Origin: Cloeon dipterum
Taxonomy: Eukaryota > Arthropoda > Insecta > Ephemeroptera > Baetidae
Direction: 5' to 3'
DNA: 64,000 nucleotides
Assembly (NCBI RefSeq): GCF_949628265.1
Contig: NC_088787.1
Span: forward strand, 24,976,501-25,040,500
Shown here: positions 45,467-59,100 of the stretch, piece after piece
Position numbering within the stretch: position 1 is the stretch's first letter
Layout of the letters: each line of letters starts with the position of its first letter
Position numbers and translations under genes: made by a program
Notes under the pieces: generated by a model
Databases searched by the model: none
Told to the model about the DNA's origin: nothing
What the model saw: the letters and a program-made list of their open reading frames with translations, nothing else

Positions 45467-48400
45467 GGTGTAAGAGATAATGATAGGTCTAAACGAACTG
45501 GGGGAAGAAATCAGCAGAGAAAGAAGAGTCAGCCTGAAAAATGCTCGGGTATGCAATGTGGTGAACGCGGCCGTCCGGCCAGTTGCATATATTCGTCGCT
45601 TTCCGCTCCTCGTTAATGAATAATTATGTGTGTACTCTCAGGCGGATATTTTTGTCTGCGTTTTTTTGGCAATTTGTGAGTCGAGGGAAGTTTTTTTATC
45701 AGGCTACAAAATGCGTCATGTTTCACAGCGACAAAATTAAGCGTTTCATTACATGCTGCGCTTGACTGAGCGGCGGCATCTATAATTTTGTGTAGTAATG
45801 TATTATGTATTTGCGGATAATAAAATTATCTGCTTTTATATTTTCTTTGACGTGCAGAGGAGTTAGTTCCGAAACTACGAGAGGTGGCTCACCAAGAATT
45901 TATATAAATCTTTCCACTCACTAAGGTTTCGACGTTTTAGTTTTTCAAAACTTTCCGGATTTCAACGACGTACACAGTGGTGGAAATATTTTGATTCAAC
46001 AATTTTAGCGATTTTTGGAGATTTTACGAAAACAGCAAAAAAAAATGAAAATTGATTTTAAAAATATTATTTTCTTCGATTGAGCTGAATTTTGGTCTGT
46101 AGACTCTGTTCAATGAGACAAATCGACATTCAGAAAAAAATTAAAATTCCCCACAAGAGTGAGTTCTAAGCTGTGTTTTTATTGGTTATTGTAGAGCGAA
46201 ATTTTTTTAAAATCTGATATAATTTCATATTTTATGCATGTTGAAAAAATTTCTTGCATGTTCTTTTGCCGAAAAAAATTTATTAATGGAAAATATAAAT
46301 GAAAAGTATTGAAAATTTACAGAATTTCTTTCTTAATGGAGCTACATGATCTAGGAGTCAGCTCCGAATTTTTTAAAGCATTAATCTTCGACTGTTAAAG
46401 AGCCAATGGCCAATTTGCCGGCAAAAGTCTAACAATTAGGGAAAGTAAAAAAATTACACTTTGATCGATGTGTCTGGTCAAGCAGAGTCTAGAATAAAAT
46501 ATCACCATGATTGAATGAAAACTGATTTCATAGTTTGATTTTGAAACAATTCCCATGTTCAATTCCATAAGGATTTTTAACCTTCACCACTCACTAATTC
46601 CGTTGAATCAAGAAATCTCTTTAACTGATTGGATTCAATAATATCGCCAAAAACAAAAGCATCGAATCCTAAGAGTTTTCTTGACCGATTTCAGCTGCAC
46701 ACTCGGATTGAATTTCCACCTCTTTTACCCCTTAAGCTTAAAATTAGAGAAACAACACATGATTTTCTTTTTAGCTAGAGACACAGTGAGTTTAATGGAA
46801 CACAATTAACGCACAGTTATCAATATATTTTGTGGATTTACCTCGTGCGGTTCGCAAGATAAATTATTTAAAAATAAATTCGCTCAAATCGTGAACAAAA
46901 CACAAATAATGTAAAAGCGAGCGCGTTTTACAGTATACAACGCGCGCACATGTACACACACTTATTTTTAATTTACTTTTTCCTCCGATTGCTCACAGAA
47001 TGCACAATGCGGACATAACGTAAGTGTATAAGAATGGAATGCTTTTGATGCAGTACAATAAATTATATCGTAATATATATTTAATAATTAAGATGAAATT
47101 CGCTTTTCCAAAGGCAACAATAATTATTCCTCATTAAAAGCTAATCAACAGCAGTGCGTATATTCCTCTTTAATCGATTTATTTGTTCAGGATAACAACT
47201 TTTTGCAATTAAGTCGATTACTTCGCAATACATATCATATAACACCGGGTGTTGGCCGATTTTTTTCTCTCATTTGCGTTACGACTATTTTATTTCTCAC
47301 AATAAATCAGATTGAGTCTCTCACTATTTATTATTTTTACTTCAAGTATCCGGTTCTTCTTTAAACGTCACCATCTTCTCGTCAATTTCTTGTTTTTTTA
47401 ATGAACAGCCTATTTACATTTTTTTATGTTGAGCAATTTTTGCAAATTTTATATTGACTACATTTACAGTGAAGCAGCGTTCATTGAAAACTATTCTCAT
47501 TCCGTATTCTTTTTATTTGCCCAATTGATTTTTTTTTTGTGTAGTTTAGTCAGCAGAAAATGTTTTTTTGTTCTCTCAAAGCGCGTAATTTAGGGTAACG
47601 TTTCGGAGGAGAATGCGTAGCTCTGTCTAGAAAAAATACATTTTCTTCAAAATCGCGCGCGGTCCTCAAAATACAGGCTCGTTCTTTTTTTTTGTGTGTG
47701 TGTTTCAAGCAATTACACACGAGGAATTAAATTCAATGCTCAACGATCAACATTGCTAGCTTACATTGTACACACACGTCTCGCTAAACACCGAGCACAC
47801 GCAAGAGAAAAATCTCCACATGGCTAACAAGCAGGGCCGAACAACACCGAAATTACGCTCTAATCATCCTTGACGCCCGTGCCGACTTTCATCCTGAGCA
47901 CAACTACAGATTTCTGAGGATGGTAAACACCAGAAGCCCGAAAATACATGGAAAACTCCGTTCTTGAATGGGGGATCGTGTTTGGAGGGGATTTGAAAGT
48001 GATCCTCAAGGGAATAAACAGATACAAAATTAATACGCTGCTAATTTCCCACTGAATGATTGGCTGAGTTTTATTCTCAGCTGGACGTGGGTAGCTCTAA
48101 TTGATAAGAGCGGCAGACAGTTTAATTAAAAAAAATATCACGCATTTTCTAAACCAATTATAATTCCTATGTTTTTTATTATGGCATTACTAGAACAAAT
48201 TTAAAGTTCAGTAAAATTTGAAGGACAGGACAGCCAAGGGAAATTTTAATGGCTTCCGTCATAAGAGTTTTAGCTGCACTTTTTATGCGATTTCATAAAA
48301 TCCGGTAAAAGCAAAATAATAATATGGCTGCATAAACATTTTGCAAAATCCGCTCGGGAAACAATGAGTGGTCTCAGAATGAAAGCTGCCGAGAGCGTCT

Positions 48401-50055
48401 GTTCGTACTGCAAAAACACCGATTTTAATACGCTGTGGCGAAACAAATCTGACTTTCACGTTGAGGAAAAAAGCGGTGCGCAAGCCCTACAAAACGCGTC
48501 GGACCCGCACTCACTTCGATTTGTCGCGACGAAAAAACTGGAGCTTGAATGAAAAGGCACGGCCTGAGTGGAGATGTGACCGCCGGCGCCGCGTTTTTAG
48601 AAATGAAAATCGTCCCAGCTAGGGCTGCCAGGCGATTGTTCTATTTTTTTTGCGTTCTCCTAAACAGCTAGTCAACAAATTCGCACGACGACAACAACAA
48701 CAACAACTAAACACCGAGTATTCGATTCTTCTTCTTTTTGGTATGCTTAAGCGGCCACAAAACCAAACAGTCAGATTTGTTGTCAACGAATACACATGAG
48801 CTGATGTCATTGTTCCGGTTCGACTAACAAAATTGTTTAGAATTGCGTGTGTGTTTGTTTATATATGTGTGAGAGAGTATGTGGCTCAAAAAGCACCAAT
48901 GAGATGAATTTCTTCGATTAGTTCGAGGAACTGTGGTTTGGGGGAAACACAGGTTTTGAAAACGTTCATCCGCTTCGGCCCTGACGCTGCGTTCTTTTTC
49001 CAAAGTTATTACGATTTATATATTATTGTTTTGCTAGAAAAGTGTGTGTCGAAAAAGCTCCATTTTCATTAGAGTGACGACCAGAGTCGAGAGAGTAGTA
49101 ATTGATTATGCGCGATTTAAGTGGTTATATAAATAATACACGCTTCTCTTGCGAGAAAGTGAGAGAGAGACTAAAGTTTAGTTTTGGTCCGATGACAAAT
49201 GGTCGTCCGCCCGAACGTGGCTTCCTCCAAAATTCGCTTCTTGAGATTCCAAGGAAAGGAAACTAAATCGACAGTGCTTCTGGATCAGGAAGAAATGGAA
49301 AATGATTTCGCAACAACTATCATAGAAATTCTTCTCAGCGTCATAGACTACGTGTAACAAAGCACTACATTTTCCCTTCTCTATTTTTTTGTATTATGTT
49401 TTCTCACACATCCTCAGCTGTGTTTCCAAATGGAACAAACGTGGATTATATATTTATGTAAGATAACTGTCTGCGTTTAACAAGTGCGCGCGCGGAGATC
49501 GGCAGCGCAAACATCGATCCGCTTGCTCTAAAACAATAACTCGTCTCTTACTTTTTTTATCCGCAAAATGCACAAAACGCATTTGCTCAAACGCTTACAA
49601 GAATTTTAAAATTGCTGTTCGTTATCGGAATAGTTAGGCCCTATATATTCAAAATTCATTCACTTTGACTCATGTTCGTGAGTGCGTGTTTGAAAACCGA
49701 GAGGTTCGCGGCGGCGTTCGAAAACAACAATTTTCGGCCGCACCGTGCCGCCAGCCGGCCCGGTCCTCAATATCCGTAAACACTTAACATATAATTATAT
49801 CATTTTCCGTCAATTGCGTGTTGATCTTCACAGAAGTGGCAAAATATACAGTATATATAATAATATATTTCTCGTATTTCTATCGGCGGGCGGCGTCAGC
49901 ACCCTGGGCCGTTCGTCTCTCGCTTTTGGCAAAAATTTCTCATCGATTTCACTCGCAGGGTGTTGCTGGCTCGCTCGCACGCAATTAAAAAAATAACAAG
50001 TGTGTTACTCTACGCTGCAACTGGGGGCTGCCGAGCCCCAAAAATAAATACAGAG

Positions 50056-50091
50056 TGTGAGTGAGAGTGTGTGTGTGTGTATGTGTGTGTT
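50056..50091. repeat. Imperfect (GT)n/(GA)n microsatellite
   Basis: A run of GT units with GA and AT interruptions, about 40 bp beyond the mtd stop codon on its 3' side and so probably inside the 3' UTR. Confidence 0.85.
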
Positions 50092-50130
50092 GAATTTCTT
50101 ATCACAAGCTACTATTGCAGAGGCTGCAGT

Positions 50131-53100
50131 TCAAACGAAGGCCCAGCACTCCAACGCCTTCACCACAAAGTCCTCTTCTTCGACCAACGCCTTGTTGCCG
50201 TACGTCGAGCACGGCTGCGTCCGGCCTTGGTACAGGTCGCCGTCCAACCACAAACCGAATTTTCCACTGGGGAAAAAGGGAAAATCGTCAGAAACGTAAT
50301 TGAGAAATTAATTTTATGTAATGCTAGAGACTCTTGAGAAAATTTTCTAGGGCTACAAAGAAAAGGTTTATCAAAAATTTCACCAGCAGTTTAAAATTAT
50401 GCAGAACAAAATATAACGAATGGTCTCTTGAAGGATAAATGAAAAAAAATTAATAGGCATAAAATTTGAGTTCGGCTTAAATTTTACAGCAGAAAAAATA
50501 AGAATTATTGATTTTTAGGGTTACAAACAAAAAGGTTTTTAGGAAAGGACATATATAATGGCATTATTGATGAGTCTAGACGATTTTAAATGAGGTTTAC
50601 TCATTTTTGTAGACAAAGTGTTGATTGGGCTTCATTTTTTTTTAATATTTCTTAAAATCGATTGAAATTTTGATATTTTTTAAGTGAAAAACAAAAAATA
50701 TAAAGTAAATTTAACAATGATTGGGCAACTTACTCTCCAGCGCCGATGGCAAGGCTCTCATTGTTTCCCTTAACGAAGAAAATGTTTTCACCGGTCCAGT
50801 CAAAGACCTCAATCTTCCCAACGGGTGGTGGCGTCGGCGGTTCCTCTTTTGCGGGACTAGAGGGCTGTGACGTTGACTCGGCTGCCTCTTCGTTGTTCGG
50901 CGTCGACGGCGGCGCGAAGCGGAACAGGAACGACTCGCCTGTGCCGTAGAAGTGGTCGCTCACTTTCAGAGCGCAGGCCGTCAGCGCGCCAAACACCTAC
51001 AAGTGGTTAACAAGATAAGAAAAAGCGTGGCACAACGCAATAATATATTTATTGAGATCAGCTGTTCTTTTTTAACTTAAACTTTATTTTTTTAATTTTA
51101 AGACAGTTAAGAGATTTTGAAATTCTAGCAATTCGTTTCCAGCTTGATCCTGCCTTCTCAAAATTATAGGCAATAATTTTAGAATTATTTAATATCTGGC
51201 CTTACAATCTTGGAAAATATTCTCATATTCAATTAGTTTTGTCCTATATAAAAATATCTTAAAAATCACACTTAATTCCATAAATTCCCTTAAGAGTAAA
51301 TTTGGAAATTAAACCTCAGTTTAACATTTTTTGCATTCAGTGAATCAATCTCATGATTAATTATTTTTTAAAGGAGACACTCACCCTGTTCTCAGTGTCC
51401 TGTACGACGAGCAGGATGGGTGACTCGACCTTGGCCATCTTGCGGAACATGGAGTTAAGCGAGAAGCCGTGCTGCGAGGTGGAGAAGACCAGCGTCCAGG
51501 GGTAGCCCTCAGCGCGGGCGGGCAGGTGGCGCAGCAGGCGCGCCCGGTGCGCGTCCTCGAAGATCTCTGTGGCGCCGATCAGCTCCGGCAGGCCGAACAC
51601 GTCGACGTCGAAGGATCCGGCGCTGGAGCCGCCGGCAGCGTAAAGCGCGCGCCGCAGCTCCTCGCTCATAGACAGCACCTGTGGAATTGCCAGCAAATGA
51701 GAAGACGCACTCTCGAGACGCGCAAAAATTGTCCTTCCCGCACGCGCGCACTCCTCCTCCGCCACTCCCATTTGTGCAGACAACATCCAAACAGACTCGA
51801 CTCTACATATACGTGAGTGGTCAAGGAGGAGTTGTTGTTACTTTTTTCTCTTTTCGCCACGAATGGACACTTTAGCTAATTGGCTGCAATTATTTTGCGT
51901 GTGCAAGCACCAAATTTTACGGTTCGTGGCTCTACTAACTTCTCTATTTGGGGACACAATGCGTAGTGCGGACTTGCGGAGTGATCACAAGCAACACAAA
52001 ACATGAACTATGCAGTTATACTTAAAGGGAAATGCGTTATAAAACGCGGTCTTGCTTTAAAAGGCCCATTACCTCGAATTCCGCGCTAATTTAACTGGTA
52101 TAAACCGCAATTGAGAGCTATCATGGATGGCGGGGAGCGAGAAAACGAGAATAACACAAATTTTTGCATTGCTGTAAGCAAAACCTAAAAATAAGTAAAA
52201 AAGTAGCAACCATTGCGAGCGGAATGACAGTGTTGCTCCAACTGGCTTCAAAAAATGTATTTATGAAAGAGGGGTGAACGAGTAAATTTCAAGAATAGCA
52301 CCTCTCGCCCCCATTCAGTTATTATTGTGTAACATGCCTGAAATTACATTTCGGACAGTTTAACCTTAACCATAATACAAGAAAACATTTCTGCCCACAA
52401 ACTGCGACTCGTTTTGGGCTTGAAAGTTGAGTTCCAAAATACAAAATAAATATGCTCGCTTTCATAGAGATTATTTCTTTCTTCCAAGGGCTATGAATTT
52501 TCAATGTTTTTCAGAACAAAGTCGCAATTTTTAGACTGTTTTTTGTAACAAAATACTCGATTTTAGACGGGATTCTTTGAATCACTCGTAGCTTGATACA
52601 ATGTATTTTTGGTCAAAACGATATTTTCCGTATGAAAAAAATTAAACAACTTGATTTCCTTGAAAATATTCCCCGGGTACAAATTTCCAATCAAAAATTA
52701 GTTCCCTTAATTTAACTGAATTAAACGTCAGTTAAGTTAATTTTTGGTGTAGATTTTGGCTTATTTTTTCTGATAAATTAAATTGATGGAACGAGAAGGA
52801 AACATAAGTCGTGGTTTTCCTTCCTCTTGGAGTATAATTTCAACAGTACAAGTAAAAACCATAGGAAATAACAAAATTTTTCATGAATAATAATGGTATT
52901 TCAATTTAGATATAAAATTGCTGAATTTTTTATTAATACAAAAGACAAAAAACCGCATTGCAGTTGAAAAGGACTATATTAAGATAAAAAGATATTTTTT
53001 TTCGTGTGTAGACGCTCTTTAACGGGTTTGCCATTTTTTTACGATTTCGTGTATGGTATAGACTACATGAATCATGCTCATTTGATGTTCCCGTGACGAC

Positions 53101-56100
53101 TGGAGGCTTAGAAACGAGTGACGGCTGGAGAAAAATATCCCAAAACTATATATGAACAACTTAAATACTTGAGCAGATAAATTCGCAATCTGCGTCCAAT
53201 TTGCATTTGAACGTATTAGGAGTGACCTCTATCTAAGAGAGGTCAAATGTAATGAGTTTATCAGATTGACACTTGCCCTTTTTCTACGTTTTCTCTGGGT
53301 GCCGAGTTTGAGCGAAAAGGACTGGCCGATGGATTTGAGCGATCGCTTGCTGGACGTTGAAAACCAAGTCGACATGACTCCTTGTCCCGGTCCAGGCAAA
53401 AAAAAAAAACGGGAAGGAGAAACGTGAAAGAACGACACCAACAGGGCACTCGCGCTCGATCTCGCTTGCACAACAGCGCTCAAGGGAACTAACTCTATGC
53501 AAAATGCTTTATTGTCGTCCGTCCGCGCGCTTCGCGTCAAGTCATCATTTCTGCAGCACCGACATACTTAACCCCGGCTAATTTAATCACGCTCGGCGAA
53601 ACACGAGCCGTTAACGTAACCTCGCGGCGCGAAAACAGAATCTTCTTGCGTCAGATTTAATCTTGTATTTATATTTACCTTCCGAATGGATTGAATTTCT
53701 AAATAATGTTCAGCTTGTTAGAAAACCGAACCCGATTTGTTTGTAAATGTGCGAGTCTAAATTAGGAAATTGGCGAACTCGGGATCGCTGCCGGCAATTT
53801 CGGTTGATCTACCTTCATATATATAACGAAGGTCCTTGACGGAGACGTCACGACGCAAATGTTTATCTTGCAGAGGGTTTTATTACATTTCCCCAACAAT
53901 GGCATTAAAAATTCCAAGAATGGGCATCATATTAAGATTAAGACTACATTCGTATTTCAAGTAAGGCTATAAAGAAAAATTGAGAAAAATTGCCTTTACT
54001 TTGAATACGCTATTGAAATTGAAGAAGAGCTAAAATTTGCCCAGATTACCGTTTTAAATTGCGAGAAAATCCGCTCAAAATTTTAATGCTAATCATACAA
54101 TTTTCTCAAATGAACCACATCTTGTTTCTTGTTATAGCCAATAATGCAAAATATTCTCAACTGTTGAGTTGTCAAGCTCCACTTTAATCTGCTCAAGTCA
54201 ATGCAATTTGCACGTGCTGTTAATTAAATAAAAAAATAATAAAAAAAATCAGGGAAACCCGACACAGCATGTTACTTTGGAACGCTGTGCCCTAAATCAC
54301 GATACACAGTGTTTTATTGCCATAATGAGGTGCAGCAGATCGAGCGTCTGTTCAATAAATCAGTGTTAGATTTCCCCTGAATCGGACTAATTATTTAGCG
54401 AGCCGCCCTAAATCCTTGGCGGGCAGCAAAAGAGCTAGCCGGTGAAACAATGCAGCTGAATCTGCTGGAACGGGAAAATCATCTGGTCGTAAATCAGCAG
54501 CGGCGTTTATCTCGCTCGATCTCGCGGCCGCTCGGCCAGCCAGATGGAAAGCTCCGATTTTCAGCCGAGCAATTTGCTTGGAGGGCAGCGAACGTCCGGC
54601 CACCGAGTGGCCGCCTCGCAGCAGAAGGCCGGAAAAAAACAAGGCTGCCGACAAGTGGTGCTAACCAAGTGACAAAAAATGTGTACACAAACAAAATGTT
54701 CGGTACATATATTGATTTTGTTAATGCATTATGGCTTTTAAAATGAATTTCATTTACTTAGCCAACGGTTTTTTTTTAAATCCTGGCTGCAAGATTTAAC
54801 TTTAATTAAAAATGGCAGAAAATAAAATAAAAATCATGTTTAATTTAAACGCAGACCAAAGAAATATTCAAAGTGACGACTGCAGGCTTGATTTCCGCTA
54901 TTTTAATTGGAAATTTGATGAAAAAAAAACACACCACAGGCCTTCCGTTTTAATATCCTATATTTCGCACTCGTAGCGAACGAACAATGAAGTGCGATTT
55001 CTACTCGATTTTTGCACATTTTAAAGCCACCAACGAGCTGCAATTGGATGGAGAACGACCTTCGCAGGCCCTTTCAAGTCGTATTATTTCTCAGCGCAGC
55101 GACAAAACAAACAATGGTATCAGGTGGAAATTTCACGTGCATGATAATTATGCGAACAGAAATTGAGCCGGCACGGAGGCAGACGGCGTCGGCCTGCGCT
55201 TCGTAGAGCGCACAAAAAAGGAAACGAGTTGTTAAGTGGCACTCTTTCTTGTCCCAATCGGTGTAAAACGGCCGGCGCTGCTGCGATTTATTGGTGCGGA
55301 TGGGAAGAAAGAGTCCGTGTGGCCTTTGCATGCAATAAAATAAAGCAAGCTGACCTCGGCTCATAAATTAGAAGGTACACACAGACACATGCACGCGGCT
55401 GCGCGCGCCGTTCAAATTATGAAAGTAAATCAAGGTGCCAAATAAAAGCAGCCGCTCTCGTCGTCGTTTCAAGATCAAAATATAACAACAAACAATAATT
55501 ATTAGGCCGAGTGAGTCAGCTTGCTTCGAAGTCCGACGCTGCTTTTCATCTCCTCCGTCGGTTGATAAGGAATTGATAAACAAAATATCGTTCCTTACCG
55601 TGAAACACACAAAAAAATAACAAAAAAGGAAATTTTGATTCCCAGACGGAAGTAGGTCAGAGGTGAGGACTGAAACGGGCCGCGCTGTTGTTCAAGTCTT
55701 ATTCAGAAATCCTCCGCACGCGCGGGAGCGATTAAACTCAAAATAGAACTGCTCACGGCTTGAATTCAAAGTGCTTATTTCGGGAGTTAAGTAGAAGCAA
55801 AGAGCACTCACGAGACTGGCGATGTTGTTGGCCAGGCTCTGCATTCTTGAGACGGCCATGTCGGAATCGATGGGAAAACGGATGTGCGAAAAAGTCGGGA
55901 AAGCAGAGGTTCACCCCATCACCGGCCCGTCCGCGGATTGGCCCATCGCGATTGTCTGCACTTTGGCACCAAACGCGCGCCCAGCACAGACTGACGAGCC
56001 AACTGTGGCTGATAGCACTCGCAGCCTCGCTCTCGCGCCGAGCGAGCCGCCGAGAGAGGGAAATAATAACAACAAAACCAAACGCTCTCGCATCTCGGCG

Positions 56101-59100
56101 CCGCAGCACCTGCACCGCCGCCAACCACTCTTTCTATTTTTAACCCAAAATAATGACACAACTACCACGGCAACCTTCCACCACCGCCCGGCATATTTCG
56201 AAATTGGGCTGTTTCAAAACGGGGCAGATTTCAAAACTAAGTTTGCATTTAATTCAATTGTATGTGCAGATTTATCACGTTTTGCAATTTTGTTGGCAGG
56301 ACATGGGCCAATCGAATGAGGCAGCCGGCTCTTTGTGTAAATATAAAAGTGCTTTTTAAGTGCAGCAGTACCGACTGTGGGACAGCTTGAATCCTAATTT
56401 GTGTTTGAACAAGAACCTCTTTTAATTTAAATCGAAGACAGGTTTTCTCCTTTAACATGCTGTGTGAAAAACTTAGATTGCCCTTTAGGATTTCACTCTG
56501 GAAATGGGAATGATCGGGACAAGTGGTCCAATCCATCTTAAAGCTAGTCGATTCTAAATCTCAAAAAGAGAATCTTAAAGCTAGGACAGAGGTTTCGTTG
56601 TGTGATGGTGTGCACCGGTGAAAGTTCCACCAACCGCGGTAACGAGATTTTCAGTAATTACTCAGCCGATGCCCGCGAGGCGAACGCGTGACAGATTAGT
56701 CATATTTTTTTCTTTATCTCGAAGAGCTCTCAAACGCCACTTTGGGTGCCAAATGGTACACACAGCACGCTCAAAAATCACGAAAAAAATCAGCTACGAG
56801 GAGCGCGTTCTCGGAGTGCAGCGCGGTGCAGTGGCCAAGGCCGAGGCCACGTGACCAGCGGCAGCGAGAACCTGACCATTAATTAGTCCGCAAGTGCGCA
56901 CAACTGACGCACACATGGTGATTCAAACGAGTACGTACGCTGGACGGATCAATTAGCGCGTCTGAGTATAGTGAGATTCCAAGAAGCTCGAGCGGAACTT
57001 TTTTGTGTTAATTAATCGCAACACACTCGAGTTGGAACGCGATAGGATAACTGTTGCACCATGGAAATCAATTCGATCGGTAGATCAATAAAATCGTTGC
57101 GCCAGCAGAGCAAAAGAGTGCCGGGTTATAAAACGAATCACCCTGAGCCAACGAGTTTCTGCGTGCAATTCCATCTCCGTCGTGCTTCAATTGCCAACCG
57201 CGTGCGTGCGACGTGAAATGAGTAACGTTTTACAGCCAGCATTGCACAACAGGTTGAATTTTCGCACCAGCCTTTAGTTTCACCCTGAAGTCTGATGTCG
57301 ATCGATAAATCAAGGATATACGCGCAGAAAGTAGGGATATACCCAAAACAAATGAAAAAGATAAATCGCCCAAAAGGAAATTTTGCTTCAAAAACATAGC
57401 AGCAACACTTAATATTGACCTGAACAATAAATCTAATTAATTTTATGTAGTTACCGTCATCTTATGTTAATAAGTTACAGCCTTGATCAATTTCAGGGCA
57501 AACTTCATTTTAAAACGGTTCCAATTTAATTCAGACAAACAGCAACGCGAAATGAAAATGCAAAAGACCCTATGGAATAATTCAGTAGAGTGAATGTTAT
57601 CAGAAAGCTTGCACATATTTCTAAGTAAAGAAAGTGAGATTTTTGTGCAGACACATGATTTGTACAAGTAACAGAGAAACGAATCTAGATTTGGACTAAC
57701 TGGCTACTGTAAAGAGGAAGCTGGAAATTTCTACTGACAGACACTCGGCTACACTTGCTAGAGAAAGAGATAGAGAGAAAGACACGTGTGGAGCCGCATG
57801 CTTCTGATCTGATTTGAATTTAGAAGGGGGGCAAGTTGCAAAAAAGTCCTAGTTCCAAATTGGAGAGGCTAGTCTAGTCTAGTGTTTGCTAAAGTCGGCC
57901 ACATTTACGAGAACACCTGACGGTCGGCGCTGCCCGTTTTGCTAGCATTCAGTTCAACCACTATGAAAAAAATGGCGGGAGGGACAGGCGGGCCAGCCGT
58001 CAGGTGAACAGACAGACAGGACAACAGGACACATTCACTGTGAATTTGAATTTCCCACCTCGGGGCGAGCTTCGCACTCAGATGACATTGTCTGAGTCTT
58101 CAACAGCGTGTAGAATTTTACATAAGGCGCCTTCAAAACCTGAATTGCAGAACAAAAACAAAATACCAAAAATTGTTTGATTTTTTGGGCAATCCCTACA
58201 GCTACTCGGGGGCAGAAAAGGGGTGAAGAAAGGAATAGACGAGGACTCACCTCCCAAGACTCCCTGGTGAGTTCGCCCAGCTCCCCAGTTGAAGAAGTGG
58301 AACTGCGGTTTCCCTTGGCGTTATCTGCGTCGACGGCGTCGTCCGGCCACAACTCCGTGTCTGATTCAACCAGCTCAAAGCCCCGCTCTGACAGATCCAT
58401 GTCTTCCACATCGCCATACAGGTGTGGCACCCAAAGCTGCAAAAATTGGTACAGGTCGTCGATCCTGCAGACAAGATAACACTCGTCAGATCCAACTAAC
58501 TGCGTTTAATTCCCAATTATGATTCGTTTGTGGCATAATCTAATTAAATTAAAAAATTTGCAGAGAAGACCGCGTGATTTAAATTGCGCAATAACTGAAA
58601 ATAATTATAAAAACCCGGTTATCACTCACCTGTTTCTTGGCACACTGAACCAGTACTCAGGTCGCATTTTCTTCTTGCCGTATGACATGATGGGCGTGGA
58701 CTTAGGAATGCGCTTGTTGATTGGTTTACCCATTAGCAGCCGCAGGTACATTGGGGGATCGTCGCACGGTCGCGCGGGTCGAGGGATTAATTCTGCAAAA
58801 TTACCCAGAGTTAGTTACTTTTCCTTTCCTGTAAGGATTTTGATTTGCAAATCGTCAACTGCTCTGCATTATTTACAATGCTGCAAAGATTATAACACAA
58901 GAAATATTAAAGCAGTGGAAAATAGTTACAAATTGTGAATCAATTTTAAGACACACAATTAGGTTTACTATTGATCGGCAGGGCTACCCCATACATCCCT
59001 CATCAGGGTTGCATTAAAACCGCTTTTAAAAGGTAAAAATGCAGTGCATTAGAAAAAATCCATTTTATATTATTACCAATTTCTCGCGTGCATAAATTGT

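Larger units (their letters stand above)
43663..50130. other. Gene-poor 6.4-kb region downstream of mtd
   Basis: No coding gene is supported. The stretch is AT-rich with T-runs, (TG)n tracts and a small GC-rich patch near 49700-49760. Since mtd is transcribed leftward and ends at 50131, some of this may be its long 3' UTR, common in neuronal insect genes. The HDDC2 promoter should lie near 43670-43900. Confidence 0.5.
51679..58058. other. Large mtd intron with internal start sites
   Basis: A 6.4-kb intron before the TLDc exons. It contains the alternative first exon at 55812-55859 with its GC-rich flank and, next to the TLDc acceptor, a possible in-frame start (51771). The rest is AT-rich, with no conserved coding block that I can see. 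Confidence 0.6.

Noticed and set aside
45353-45616. 87-codon plus-strand frame downstream of mtd
   Set aside because: The translation includes the (TG)n tract as alternating Cys-Val and no domain; no support as a gene.
55753-56319. Several long frames on both strands near 56 kb
   Set aside because: They arise from GC-rich promoter-like DNA upstream of the mtd alternative exon, overlap one another in many frames and match nothing.
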